Shown: positions 1 through 8,275 of the stretch, piece after piece | Layout of the letters: every line of letters begins with the position of its first letter | Numbering within the stretch: the stretch's first letter is position 1 | Assembly: GCA_964591605.1 (NCBI GenBank) | Contig: CAZQEN010000077.1 | Coordinates: 1 to 24,150, forward strand | Length of the DNA: 24,150 nt | Origin: CAYLLT01 sp964591605 | GTDB lineage: Bacteria > Planctomycetota > Phycisphaerae > UBA1845 > PWPN01 | Reading direction: 5' to 3' | Notes under the pieces: generated by a model | Database searches by the model: none | What the model was told of the DNA's origin: nothing | What the model saw: the letters and a program-made list of their open reading frames with translations, nothing else | Position numbers and translations under genes: made by a program

Positions 1-2
1 CG

Positions 3-83
3 CGCGATCTGTGGGGCAACAAGTTGGCCTTCGCGGAGCTGCCGCTGGCGCGGGGTGGCCGGCCAGTGTTTCAGTTCGCCTGA
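3..83 (+). CDS. C-terminal tail of a plus-strand gene cut by the window edge
   Basis: An open frame enters from the left edge and ends at TGA 81-83, giving 26 residues ending GGRPVFQFA. Third codon positions are very rich in G and C, as in the real genes of this window, and the residue mix (hydrophobic stretch LAFAELPL) looks like protein. Too little remains to name a family. The stop overlaps the 3' end of the convergent minus-strand gene by 13 bp. Such an overlap is uncommon but acceptable. An alternative is that this is only a chance open frame, because 26 codons is short in GC-rich DNA. Confidence 0.45.
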   Translation, partial: RDLWGNKLAFAELPLARGGRPVFQFA

Positions 84-919
84 GCTCCGGCCGGGGTACG
101 GGCGGGCAGAACGATCGTGCGCACGACCATGTTTTCACCGCGGGCGTCCGGCCGGGTGATGTCGACGAGCTGTCCGGCCGGATCGATGATGTAGACCGCT
201 CCGCGGCGCAGCGCACCCGATTCGTCGTGTGCAGGGGCGTCGCAGGCGACGTACCAGACGCCGTTCTCTCTGGCTCGCGCGGCCGGATATCGACGGCGGC
301 CGTCCAGCAATTCGTCGGGGTCGGTGCCGTTGGCGTAGGGGGCGAGGATGAGCTCGGCGCCGGCGGCTTTCAGGCGCGAGCACATGGTGGGCTGCACCGA
401 TTCGAAGCAGATGGCGATTCCGATGCGGATGCCTTTGATCTCGAAGACGTTCGCATCGTTGCCGGGGTCCCAGGTTTTTTCTTCCCCGGGGGCAAGCAGC
501 GTCTTGCGGTGCGTGCCGATCACTCCGCGGCCGTCGAGCAGAACCTGCGTGATGTGGGCCTGCTTGCCGCTGCGCTCGGTCATGCCGACGGCCATCACGA
601 TTTCGAGTTCGCGGGCCAGCTCGATGAGGCGTCGCACCGAAGGGCCGTCGATGGGCTCGGCGTAGGCCCGAATCTCGCGGCTGGCCCACCATCCCGACAG
701 CGCGGTTTCCGGGAACAGCACCAGCTCGGCCCCGGCCTGCGCGGCCCGGCGCGCCCACTCCTCGATGCGCTGCAGATTCCGCTCGGGCTGGCGGATCTTG
801 CTCTCCATCGAGACGACCGCAACGACGAGCTGGCGCGGCCCGGTGCGATCCGGCGGGGGCAGGACCGAACAGCCCGACGAAATCAGCGCACCTATTGTCA
901 CAAATGTCATTCGTCTCAT
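71..919 (-). CDS. Exported carbon-nitrogen hydrolase (nitrilase superfamily), probable lipoprotein
   Basis: 282 residues. The Glu-Lys-Cys triad of the nitrilase superfamily is visible in order: E71 in LFPETALSGWW, K139 in GTHRKTLL and C171 in GIAICFES. Members hydrolyse amide or nitrile C-N bonds; the substrate cannot be inferred. The N-terminus is a short export signal ending in SSGC, so C17 may be lipidated. The residue at -3 is Ser, not the usual Leu, so the lipobox is weak. Most nitrilase-superfamily enzymes are cytoplasmic, so an exported one is of interest. An ATG at 958 lies inside the upstream gene; ATG 919 is chosen because it starts 4 bp after that gene's stop (924-926) and places the signal at the N-terminus. 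It is the last gene of a four-gene minus-strand operon and may remove an amide group from the material handled by the preceding enzymes (inference). Confidence 0.88.
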   Translation of the reverse strand: MRRMTFVTIGALISSGCSVLPPPDRTGPRQLVVAVVSMESKIRQPERNLQRIEEWARRAAQAGAELVLFPETALSGWWASREIRAYAEPIDGPSVRRLIELARELEIVMAVGMTERSGKQAHITQVLLDGRGVIGTHRKTLLAPGEEKTWDPGNDANVFEIKGIRIGIAICFESVQPTMCSRLKAAGAELILAPYANGTDPDELLDGRRRYPAARARENGVWYVACDAPAHDESGALRRGAVYIIDPAGQLVDITRPDARGENMVVRTIVLPARTPAGAQAN

Positions 920-923
920 GTCG

Positions 924-2207
924 TTATTCGGCCCGTTCGATGACGATTCGAACATCACGCGGGCGGCACAGTTCGCGAATCTCGCGATCCAGCCCGTCCA
1001 GCTCGTTGTGCAGGTCGCCGTCGGATCGGTTCGTGTCGAGGCCGTCCGCCGGCGCCGTCTGCATGACCTGCCGGCGCCAGAGCAGGACTTCCAGACGCTG
1101 CCGCTGATGGACTTTTGCCAGAACGTCCTGGCTCATGCGCGTCGCCGGGAACGCACTGAGCGCGAGGAGGTCCAGCCCCTCACCGAGCTGTTCCGCGGAC
1201 ATCGTTGCGACGGACCGGTCATCGACCCGCAGATGATAGCGGCCAGCGGCCAGTCCGGTCACGGTCAGTCGAGGAGGTTTCAGACGCGTGCGGCGCTGTT
1301 CGAGGGCGACGGATTCGGCATCCCAGTCAGGACCGCGGGGCATCGGCAATTTCGACCGCCATGTGAAGGTGACTGCGGCGGTGGTCACTTCAAGACCAGC
1401 CACCTGGCCGCTCGATGTCTTGTGCGCGGCATCCACGCGGGCCTCATCGCCGAGATCGGTGACACCCCACGCCTCCAGCAGCGTCAAGGCCATGATCCAG
1501 TGGCCGGTGGTCGTCGGATGGATGCCATCGTCCTGCAGGCGGAAACTGACGCGCTTGTCGCGGCGCTCCCGCAGGTGCCGATTCATCGCCGCGTGCACGT
1601 CCACGACCTGCACTCCGGGCTCATGCAGCGCGAGCAGCCACGCGCTGTAGCGCTCGAGCGTCTCGTCATACTCGATCGCGGGGAACTTGTAGCCGAAGCT
1701 GATCGCATCCGGGTCGAGCACGGTGCGGGCATACGCGTCATACGGCGGCGGCGTGAGCAGAATCAACCGGGCGTGCAGCTTCCGGCGCGTCCGTTCGATG
1801 AGGCGGCGCACACCCTGCTGATAGCGGGTGAACCGCTCCGGATCGAAGGGAAAGTAATTGCCATCATTCATGCCGAAGCAGGCCACCAGCACATCCGGCC
1901 GGGCGGCGACGATATCCCGCGTGAAGCGGTCCAGGGCGCACGGGCGGCGGGGGGCGTGGTCGGGTTCGCTCGTGCCGGAGAGGGTCTCGCTGCTGATGCC
2001 GCGGTTGAGCACGCGATATCGGAGGTCGGGATGTCGGGCGGCCAGGAAGGCGTCGATGTATTCGACGTAGTGCCCGGCCTGCGTGATGCTGTCGCCAAAG
2101 AAGACGATGACGGAGCCGTCTTCCGGAAGGCTGGCGGCGGCTGGCGTCGCGGCCGTGCCGGGAGCGCCCAGGAGCACGAGAGCAGCAACGATTTCCCACC
2201 CGCTCAT
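924..2207 (-). CDS. Secreted SGNH/GDSL-family hydrolase
   Basis: 427 residues. The SGNH blocks are all present: GDSIT with nucleophile Ser40, oxyanion-hole Gly70 in NRGIS, Asn114 in FGMNDGN, and the D227-x-x-H230 pair in DDGIHP. Such enzymes are esterases or lipases, often removing acyl groups from polysaccharides. Residues 1-25 form a hydrophobic, Ala-rich signal peptide. After the catalytic domain (to about residue 255) lies a further 170 residues including the phrase LTVTGLAAGRYHLRVDD. Similar extensions occur in planctomycete SGNH proteins, and their role is unknown to me. The open frame extends far upstream, but that part is an antisense-like shadow of the preceding gene. ATG 2207 overlaps the preceding stop as ATGA (2204-2207), implying translational coupling to the glycosidase-like gene. 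The next gene follows after 4 bp. Confidence 0.9.
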   Translation of the reverse strand: MSGWEIVAALVLLGAPGTAATPAAASLPEDGSVIVFFGDSITQAGHYVEYIDAFLAARHPDLRYRVLNRGISSETLSGTSEPDHAPRRPCALDRFTRDIVAARPDVLVACFGMNDGNYFPFDPERFTRYQQGVRRLIERTRRKLHARLILLTPPPYDAYARTVLDPDAISFGYKFPAIEYDETLERYSAWLLALHEPGVQVVDVHAAMNRHLRERRDKRVSFRLQDDGIHPTTTGHWIMALTLLEAWGVTDLGDEARVDAAHKTSSGQVAGLEVTTAAVTFTWRSKLPMPRGPDWDAESVALEQRRTRLKPPRLTVTGLAAGRYHLRVDDRSVATMSAEQLGEGLDLLALSAFPATRMSQDVLAKVHQRQRLEVLLWRRQVMQTAPADGLDTNRSDGDLHNELDGLDREIRELCRPRDVRIVIERAE

Positions 2208-4402
2208 GGTCTGCCTCGACTCACGCGGTGCGATTTCGGCTCGACGGTGACGGCGCCATCCGTCCACGGCTCGCCGGTTGCATTGACGCGGATGCAGGTG
2301 CCGTCGGAAAACGTGGTGCGCGTCCGCCCCTCCGCGACGCGCTCGTGGCCGGTGATGAACTCGTACGCGAGATCGCCATTCCACGCCTGGGATTCGAGAT
2401 GCCGGGCGCGGATTTTCTCGATTTCCGCGGCGGTCGGGGCGGCATTGAACTCGTATCCGGCCCGCCCGGCCAGTTCGGCTCCGCCGCCGTAGGCGCACAG
2501 GCCGTGATAAACGATGTGCTGGAGCGGCACCCAGTGATCCAGGAGTCCCACCTCGCAGAAACCGTTGCCGTCGATCTTGCGCGACAGTCCGCCGTGCGGA
2601 TAGCTCACGTTTCCGGCGCTGACGATGATGCCCAGGAGCGGGGCGATGGTCGTTTCGCAGCCCACGGCCCCAAAAAGCTCCTGCGCGTACCGGAAATAGC
2701 CGATGGCGCCCTCGCCGTACTCCCGCCGGGTGATCACGCGGTGCGGCGGAAAGGTTTCCTCCATCACCGACAGGCACGCGTCCCAGTAGTGCAGGCCGTG
2801 CAGGCCGAGGGCCCGCAGTCTGGGCAGGTCGCGCTGGCCGAAGCGCGCGAGCATCTCCTGCGGGATCGCCTGGTACGAATAGCCGCCGATCCACGCGCCG
2901 TGGTAGCGCAGCTCCCCGTATTCGTTGATCTGCACGAAGGCGGGATCCCAGTCGGGCGAACAGCGATAGCAGTCCTTGTAGTTCAGATGAACGCCCGCGC
3001 GGTAGCCGGCCTCATCGAGCACCCGGACCGCCCGGCGCAGGCCCTCCTCGCCGCCGTGGGCCGGTTCGAGGGGAAAAACGGTCGGGTGGGCCCCGTCGTG
3101 GCCCTGGTAATTCGCGCCGACGAAGACGAAGTTGATCTTCTCAAAACCTGCTTTCTGAAAGAGCGGAATCGTCGCCGCGAACTGGTCCCAGCTCTGGTAC
3201 GAGCGCATCTCGCCCCGCCCGTCGAGCGAGCTGCGTTTCATACCCATCATGATCCGCAGATAGATCGAGTCCATGAAGTAGGCGACGTCAGGATTTGTCC
3301 GCGCGCGCTCTTTCAACGTCGGGACACCGCACTCCTGGAGCAGAAACGCGCGGTAGCGGTTTCCCACACCGGCATAGGTGGCCTCATCCGGCCCCAGCGC
3401 GATCAGCCGCGTGCGTCGATCCACGCGGTCAAGCTTTGAATGCCAGAAACGCCGAAAATGCCAGACGGGGTTGATCGACGAAGAGAAAGGCGACAGTCGA
3501 CAGTCGACAGTCGAAACAGGCGCTTCGATGTTCGATTCCTGGCTTTCGGCTTTCGACTTTCGACTTTCGACTTTTCCCCGGCGGCGGCGGACGCGCAGCT
3601 CGGTGTCATATTCGCCCGAGAGAAGGATGCCCATGAGCCCGCCGCCCCGCCGGATCGTCGCGTACACCGGCAGTTGGAGCTGGTCCTCCCAGGTGGCCTG
3701 CCGGCCGTAGATCATCGATTCGTATTCGGCGGGGGCATCGGGGTCGAAGGACCAGCGTGTGCGCAGGCCCGCCTCGGTGCCCAGGTCGCCGTACCCCGGC
3801 CGTCGGTACGCCGGATTCGCACGCGGGTGGTTGCGGTCGAAGTAGTAGACCGCGCCGCACCAGCTCGGAATGAGCAGATAGCCCGGCGAGCCCGCGGCCG
3901 TCGCGCCCAGAAGCGGAAAGAGCTCGACGTTCATCAGCCGCCAGCGCTGCGGGACGCCGGGCGGCGCCTGCTGCTCGCGCAGCGTGTCGATGGGAATGGC
4001 ATACTCGAATGCGTCGTCCTTGAGCGTCAGGACCACGTCAAACGCGATGCCGAAGCTCATGGTGCCCATGGCCGAGGCGGAGCCGGAACCGGTGTCGACG
4101 TGGACGACCGCCTCGGTGGAGTTCCTGCGTTCCACGTCGATCCGGCACGTCGACGTCGCAGCGTCGGGACTGATGAGCAGCGTACGCATGCGGTCTTCGG
4201 TCGCGTCCCAGGCACGGATGACGCCGAAGTCGGCAGCCTCGTATGTTTCGCCGGTGCTCCGGTCGCGCAGGCGGCAATGGCCCGCGGCAAGCGAGAAATC
4301 GATGCTCAGTTCGAGGCGATCGTTGGAAAGGGTGAGCGCCGGCGCCGCCATGGCCGCACCGGACGCCCACAGGAAACCGATGAAGACGACGCTGCGCCGC
4401 AC
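2204..4402 (-). CDS. Secreted glycosidase-like protein, DUF5696-like, with an in-frame repeat insertion
   Basis: 732 residues starting at GTG 4402, chosen because it gives a signal peptide (VRRSVVFIGFLWASGAAMA) and lies 28 bp after the upstream stop. No strong Shine-Dalgarno sequence is seen. Residues about 25-270 look like an N-terminal beta-sandwich and include SPGYLLIPSWCGAVYYF and LPVYATIRRGGGLMGILLSGE, which I associate with DUF5696 proteins. Residues about 360-690 resemble a TIM-barrel glycosidase, with KINFVFVGANYQG, GVHLNYKD and GLHGLHYWDAC as likely strand ends. The two parts are joined by a low-complexity stretch at about residues 275-305 (RGKVESRKSKAESQES onward) encoded by heptamer repeats at 3494-3574. 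This looks like a later insertion that happens to keep the frame. Substrate unknown. It is translationally coupled to the SGNH hydrolase by a 4-bp overlap. The family name is from memory and is moderately sure. Confidence 0.78.
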   Translation of the reverse strand: MRRSVVFIGFLWASGAAMAAPALTLSNDRLELSIDFSLAAGHCRLRDRSTGETYEAADFGVIRAWDATEDRMRTLLISPDAATSTCRIDVERRNSTEAVVHVDTGSGSASAMGTMSFGIAFDVVLTLKDDAFEYAIPIDTLREQQAPPGVPQRWRLMNVELFPLLGATAAGSPGYLLIPSWCGAVYYFDRNHPRANPAYRRPGYGDLGTEAGLRTRWSFDPDAPAEYESMIYGRQATWEDQLQLPVYATIRRGGGLMGILLSGEYDTELRVRRRRGKVESRKSKAESQESNIEAPVSTVDCRLSPFSSSINPVWHFRRFWHSKLDRVDRRTRLIALGPDEATYAGVGNRYRAFLLQECGVPTLKERARTNPDVAYFMDSIYLRIMMGMKRSSLDGRGEMRSYQSWDQFAATIPLFQKAGFEKINFVFVGANYQGHDGAHPTVFPLEPAHGGEEGLRRAVRVLDEAGYRAGVHLNYKDCYRCSPDWDPAFVQINEYGELRYHGAWIGGYSYQAIPQEMLARFGQRDLPRLRALGLHGLHYWDACLSVMEETFPPHRVITRREYGEGAIGYFRYAQELFGAVGCETTIAPLLGIIVSAGNVSYPHGGLSRKIDGNGFCEVGLLDHWVPLQHIVYHGLCAYGGGAELAGRAGYEFNAAPTAAEIEKIRARHLESQAWNGDLAYEFITGHERVAEGRTRTTFSDGTCIRVNATGEPWTDGAVTVEPKSHRVSRGRP
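3494..3574. repeat. Two heptamer tandem arrays inside a coding region
   Basis: On the plus strand three exact copies of CAGTCGA occupy 3494-3514. CTTTCGG followed by three CTTTCGA and a partial fourth occupy 3543-3574. A 28-bp unique segment containing scattered TTCGA words lies between them. The unit is 7 bp and both arrays share the core TCGA. They lie within the glycosidase-like gene and read in frame as Lys/Ser/Glu-rich sequence unlike the rest of that protein. A gain or loss of one unit would shift the frame by one base. Confidence 0.9.
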
Positions 4403-4430
4403 CGGGCCGCAGGCCGCCGCGCTGCGGAGG

Positions 4431-6107
4431 CTACAGGTTGCACCCCGGCGGGATCTGGTTCGGATCGAAGGTGACGCCCGAACGCGTCGAGCAGGCGTTG
4501 AATGCGTTGAAATCGACCTCATCCAGGTCCCCGTCGTTGTCCCGATCCAACTGCGGGCAGTTGGGGTTTGCCGGCAGAACGCCACCCTGTCCCGTGTAGC
4601 AGAGCTGGAACTGGGAGAAATCATCGAGGTCAACGTCTCCATCGTCGTCCACGTCCGGCCAGAAGTCCACCCCCAGCCCGAGGAACAGGTCATCGACGTG
4701 GAGGACGGCGTTGCCGCCGACGGCCGCGTCGCTGTGGATCACGCATGCGACCTGCATCGGACCGCCGGGCAGGACCAGCGTGTGGGAGAAGGGGGTCCAG
4801 TCCCACCGTTCGGTGTCCTGTCGCACCGGGGTCTGGGCCAGGATCGGCCCGTTCTGATCGCCCTGCCTGAGCTCGATGCCATACGAGATGGTCTTGCCGA
4901 CGGTGCCCGCCCCAGCCCACAGCCCGCGCAGCAGGACGAACGAGGTCTCGGGGAGGTTGAGCTCGAAGATCTGCCACATCTGGCGCCGCCCGGTGTCGTT
5001 ACCGGGGTACCATCGCAGCGAGCCCCAGTCATTGTCGCGGAAGTACGGTTGGGCCGTGTTGTTGGTCATGTTCGGCCCCGTCGAGAAGGGCGACTGGCGC
5101 GGGGCCTGGAGCGAGCCGTTGCTGCAGAGGCCGAGCAGCTCGTGGGCGGCGGTGCAGATGGGCCTGAAATCGTGGGTCGTGCCCGGATCGCCGTCGTCGG
5201 CCGAACCCTTGCGGACCGCTTCATAGCCTGCGCCAGACGGGCCGGTCGGGTTGGGGTCGGGGACATTGTTGTTGCGCCAGACGGCGGGGAGCTGGAAATT
5301 CGTGGCCTGCCAGATCAGGCTGATCGTGTTGCCCAGAGAGCCCATGATGAAAGTCGGGTCGTTGAGGTAATTCTCGACGACGCTGATCGCGGCGGGCACG
5401 ACCAGATCGGTGCAGCCGGTGCGCGAGAGCACAAGGTCGTAAGGCCCCAGGGGCGGCGGCGTGGCATTGAGCTGGGTGAGCGAGACGGACACGCCCAGCC
5501 AGGTGCCGTCCGGAGCGCGGTAGGTGACCACGCCGGGCACCTCGGCCGCGCCGCTGACCAGCTTGACGGTGATATGGGGCGTGCCCGGGTTGAGGTTTGA
5601 TCCAAACACCTGGAAAAAGCTGCGTCCGTCGCCGTTGTAGTTGAAATTGGCGATGGTGATGGTGTTGTTGGCATCGACGGGGTTAGAATTGGTCGCACCG
5701 TAACCGCCATCGCTTTTCCACATGTAAGCGACGTACTGTTCGGACGTACTGATGGGAACCGCCTGGGCAAAGTGCGGGGCCAGCGCGTCGGCGTTGATCG
5801 CATCCGCCAAGGCACGCGTCGCGGTGACGTTGTCCAGAGCGGTGAGCGGAACCGGCACGTTGCCCGGCGTCACCGAGCCGTTGAAATCGAACTCGTACCC
5901 GCGATTGACCCCCCCGGTGTCGAAACGAAGTACATCTCCATCGGCGACATTTCCGCCGATGCGGGTGGCGCAGTTGGCGGGGTTGAGCGTCCGACCGAGG
6001 ACCGTCGGCGAAACGCTGGTCACCGTGTGGCCGCACTGGGCGAACGACGGTACGGCCCCGGTTGCGACGGCCAGGGCGCACACGACGGGAAGGATGGCGC
6101 TGCGCAT
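4431..6107 (-). CDS. Secreted protein with C-terminal dockerin-like module
   Basis: 558 residues. The signal peptide is MRSAILPVVCALAVATGAVPSFA with cleavage before QCG. The central 400 residues are rich in Asn, Thr and Gly, look like beta-sandwich, and I do not recognise a family. The C-terminus holds two EF-hand-like repeats, DVDDDGDVDLDDF (near residue 490) and DRDNDGDLDEVDF (near 525), each followed by FxxFxxC-type spacing. This is the two-repeat layout of dockerins, which bind calcium and cohesins in known systems. No enzymatic motif is seen, so a structural, binding or surface-layer role is possible. The start is ATG 6107, supported by AAAGGAGG at 6116-6123 with 8-nt spacing. It is first in the minus-strand operon, and the next gene begins 28 bp after its stop. 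Confidence 0.85.
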   Translation of the reverse strand: MRSAILPVVCALAVATGAVPSFAQCGHTVTSVSPTVLGRTLNPANCATRIGGNVADGDVLRFDTGGVNRGYEFDFNGSVTPGNVPVPLTALDNVTATRALADAINADALAPHFAQAVPISTSEQYVAYMWKSDGGYGATNSNPVDANNTITIANFNYNGDGRSFFQVFGSNLNPGTPHITVKLVSGAAEVPGVVTYRAPDGTWLGVSVSLTQLNATPPPLGPYDLVLSRTGCTDLVVPAAISVVENYLNDPTFIMGSLGNTISLIWQATNFQLPAVWRNNNVPDPNPTGPSGAGYEAVRKGSADDGDPGTTHDFRPICTAAHELLGLCSNGSLQAPRQSPFSTGPNMTNNTAQPYFRDNDWGSLRWYPGNDTGRRQMWQIFELNLPETSFVLLRGLWAGAGTVGKTISYGIELRQGDQNGPILAQTPVRQDTERWDWTPFSHTLVLPGGPMQVACVIHSDAAVGGNAVLHVDDLFLGLGVDFWPDVDDDGDVDLDDFSQFQLCYTGQGGVLPANPNCPQLDRDNDGDLDEVDFNAFNACSTRSGVTFDPNQIPPGCNL

Positions 6108-6115
6108 GTCCAGAA

Positions 6116-6123
6116 CCTCCTTT
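6116..6123 (-). promoter_or_regulatory. Strong Shine-Dalgarno site for the gene starting at 6107
   Basis: The minus strand reads AAAGGAGG, 8 nt before ATG 6107. It is one of the best ribosome binding sites in the window and fixes the start of this first operon gene. Confidence 0.85.
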
Positions 6124-6345
6124 GAGAGACCAACCAGCTATGCCCAAGACCACGTCCCGCCGGAGTGAGCACGATCGCGAATGGGTCGATCAGAGAAATG
6201 GCTCCTCGCCCCCGTCCGGGTATCGGTCCTGAGATGGGTCAGGGGAGGCTGCCCATGACGGCTGCCAACGTTTGTGGCGGCAGCCTGTCGCTCCCACTCG
6301 GTGTCAGCATACCCGACCTGCCTGAAGAATCAAGGGAAAAACCGG

Positions 6346-6374
6346 TTCAACCTCGGTCGGGTGGATGGTATGAT
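6346..6374 (+). promoter_or_regulatory. Possible sigma-70-type promoter for the 6415 gene
   Basis: TATGAT at 6369-6374 is a good -10 element. It lies exactly 17 bp after TTCAAC (6346-6351), a poor -35 match (3 of 6). Transcription would begin near 6381, leaving a leader of about 34 nt before ATG 6415. That favours ATG 6415 over the in-frame ATGs at 6370 and 6373, which overlap the -10 box. Prediction by eye only. Confidence 0.35.
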
Positions 6375-6414
6375 GACGGTACGATCAGGCGCGCGGAGTC
6401 CTCCGGGCAAGTTT

Positions 6415-8259
6415 ATGAAATCATTCCTGTCGGAAACTCATGCACACTCCGGGCGGCGGGCGGCGGCCGCGGTCCTGCTGCTGCTGTCTGGCCCCGGTGC
6501 GGCGCGGGCGTGGCCCAATCGGCTGGCCGACCCCGGTTTCGAGACCTACAGCTACGATGCCGGTCTGGGCTATTACGTGCTGGCGCCCCAGTCGCCCTGG
6601 AAGCAGGTCCGCGGGCCGGGGGACATCCGCTTCGATGCCAGCTCATGGAGCGCGCCGGCCGAGATGGTCGCCGAGCGGCCGCTGGGCTTCAGCCCCGGCA
6701 CCACCGGTTTCCAGGGCCTCAACCTGGGTCAGAACAGCGGGCGCATCCTGCTCTATCAGGACATCGTCAACCCCGTGCTGCTGAGCGGCGGGCCGTGGTA
6801 CGAAGCGTGGGACTGGCTCGGCGGAGGCGGCTTCGACAACGACGCGACGGACGAACGTAAGGAGGAAAACGGGGGCTGGGAGATTTTCTTCTACGCGAAC
6901 ACCAATAATGCGGCCTGGACCGAGAACAATGCGATGGAGCGGCACTACTGCCTGCGGGATTTCTCGGGCGAACCGAATTCCTTCGAGCGCGTGTCGGGTT
7001 ACGGGAAAGTCCCGGTCGGGGCGGTGGGGCTGCGGTTCCGTGCCCTCGGCTATACCTGGGCACCGGCCTCCACCCCCGCTTCTTACGGCACGAAGGTCGC
7101 GATCGACAACGCGCATTTCGCCATCATGAAGTCCCCGGGCGGCGGGCAGCTTCTGGTCAACGGGGACTTCGAGCAGGATGCGAGTGTGGCCCAGTTCTAC
7201 GGCTGGCAGCGGCCGTCACCCTGGCCATTTCCGTACAGCGGGTTCACCCCGTTCGACATCGGCAATCTCTACGGTGACGGCTTCGATCATGGAGGGTTTC
7301 GTCCCTTCTACGGGGGGCTTCGGACCTACGGCTACGTCACCTACCTGAACGACTGGATCCGAGACGGCTTCACCTTCACCCAGATCGTCAACTATGCCTC
7401 GCCCGGCACGCCGCTGACGCTGATGTGCTACTGGGGCCAGGACGCACAGAACTTCAACAACTATCGGGCCAGGCAGCTCGGCAAAATCGGCGCGAGCATG
7501 CAGATGGTGGTCGAGTACCTGACCGGTTCGACGCCCATCGGCAACCAGACCTTCGACCTGGGCTGGCCGATCTGCCGCAACGCGGCCAATATGTGCGATT
7601 TCGACCGCAATGCCGGCTCGGTGTGGAATCCTCGCTTCCGGCTGCTTCCACCGGGCGGGACCGATCACGTGCGGCTGAACGTCGCGGTGAACATCGATCT
7701 GCTCTACGACCCGAGCCGCGGCCACATGGTGAGCGTGGTCGACGACTTCTTCCTGGGCTATGAAGATGCGGACGCTATCGACAACGTGCAGGTGACCAAT
7801 CTGGGCCCGACCCGGGCGACCATCACTTGGTCGACCGATCACCTGCTCGACTCCGCGGTCGATTTCGGTCCGACCACGAGTTACGGCCAGACGGTCAGCG
7901 ACCCGGCGCCGGTGAGCGCGCACAGCGTGACGCTGACCGGCCTGGTATCGGGACAGACGTATTACTACCGCGTGCGGTCGGGCACGGCCGTCTACCCCGA
8001 GTTCTCGCAGGCGGGAAGCGTCTTCTTCCGGACGCCCGCGATGGGCGATTTCAACGGCGACGGAGACGTGGACCAGGAAGACTTCGGCGAGTTCCAGCTC
8101 TGCATGACCGGTGTCGGCTTCGAGCAGCCGCTGGAGTCCTGCTTCCAGGCGCGGCTCGACGCGGACAACGACGTCGATCTGCAGGACGTGACCCTTTTCG
8201 CGGGCTGCATGAGCGGCTCGAATCTCACGCCCAGTCCGACCTGCATACCGCCCAACTGA
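6415..8259 (+). CDS. Secreted protein with fibronectin-III-like and dockerin-like domains
   Basis: 614 residues. The N-terminal signal is MKSFLSETHAHSGRR followed by AAAAVLLLLSGPGAARA. A large unrecognised region follows, with two similar openings (LADPGFETYSYD near residue 38 and LLVNGDFEQDA near 245), which suggests two beta-sandwich carbohydrate-binding-like domains. Residues about 455-545 resemble a fibronectin type III or purple-acid-phosphatase N-terminal fold (ATITWSTDHLLDSAVDFG, GQTYYYRVRSG). The C-terminus carries a two-repeat dockerin-like module (GDFNGDGDVDQEDF and LDADNDVDLQDV, each with Cys-Met-x-Gly/Ser endings). No catalytic motif is evident. The start is ambiguous between 6415 and ATGs at 6370/6373; 6415 is preferred because of signal peptide length and the possible promoter. 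A GGAG at 6395-6398 is 16 nt away, so the ribosome site is weak. The following gene starts 16 bp after the stop. Confidence 0.82.
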   Translation: MKSFLSETHAHSGRRAAAAVLLLLSGPGAARAWPNRLADPGFETYSYDAGLGYYVLAPQSPWKQVRGPGDIRFDASSWSAPAEMVAERPLGFSPGTTGFQGLNLGQNSGRILLYQDIVNPVLLSGGPWYEAWDWLGGGGFDNDATDERKEENGGWEIFFYANTNNAAWTENNAMERHYCLRDFSGEPNSFERVSGYGKVPVGAVGLRFRALGYTWAPASTPASYGTKVAIDNAHFAIMKSPGGGQLLVNGDFEQDASVAQFYGWQRPSPWPFPYSGFTPFDIGNLYGDGFDHGGFRPFYGGLRTYGYVTYLNDWIRDGFTFTQIVNYASPGTPLTLMCYWGQDAQNFNNYRARQLGKIGASMQMVVEYLTGSTPIGNQTFDLGWPICRNAANMCDFDRNAGSVWNPRFRLLPPGGTDHVRLNVAVNIDLLYDPSRGHMVSVVDDFFLGYEDADAIDNVQVTNLGPTRATITWSTDHLLDSAVDFGPTTSYGQTVSDPAPVSAHSVTLTGLVSGQTYYYRVRSGTAVYPEFSQAGSVFFRTPAMGDFNGDGDVDQEDFGEFQLCMTGVGFEQPLESCFQARLDADNDVDLQDVTLFAGCMSGSNLTPSPTCIPPN

Positions 8260-8275
8260 GACCACGGGAGGAGAC

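Larger units (their letters stand above)
6108..6414. other. Divergent intergenic region
   Basis: 307 bp separate a minus-strand operon (first ATG at 6107) from a plus-strand pair (first ATG at 6415), so both promoters should lie here. The only promoter-like element I can place is on the plus strand (6346-6374). No operator palindrome or riboswitch is evident. Confidence 0.6.

Noticed and set aside
2208..2894. Upstream extension of the SGNH hydrolase to 2894.
   Set aside because: It overlaps the glycosidase-like gene in a second frame with Arg/Pro-rich nonsense. ATG 2207 has a signal peptide and the ATGA overlap.
4403..4693. Upstream extension of the glycosidase-like protein to 4693.
   Set aside because: It lies wholly over the dockerin-coding 3' end of the preceding gene in another frame, and the signal peptide begins at GTG 4402.
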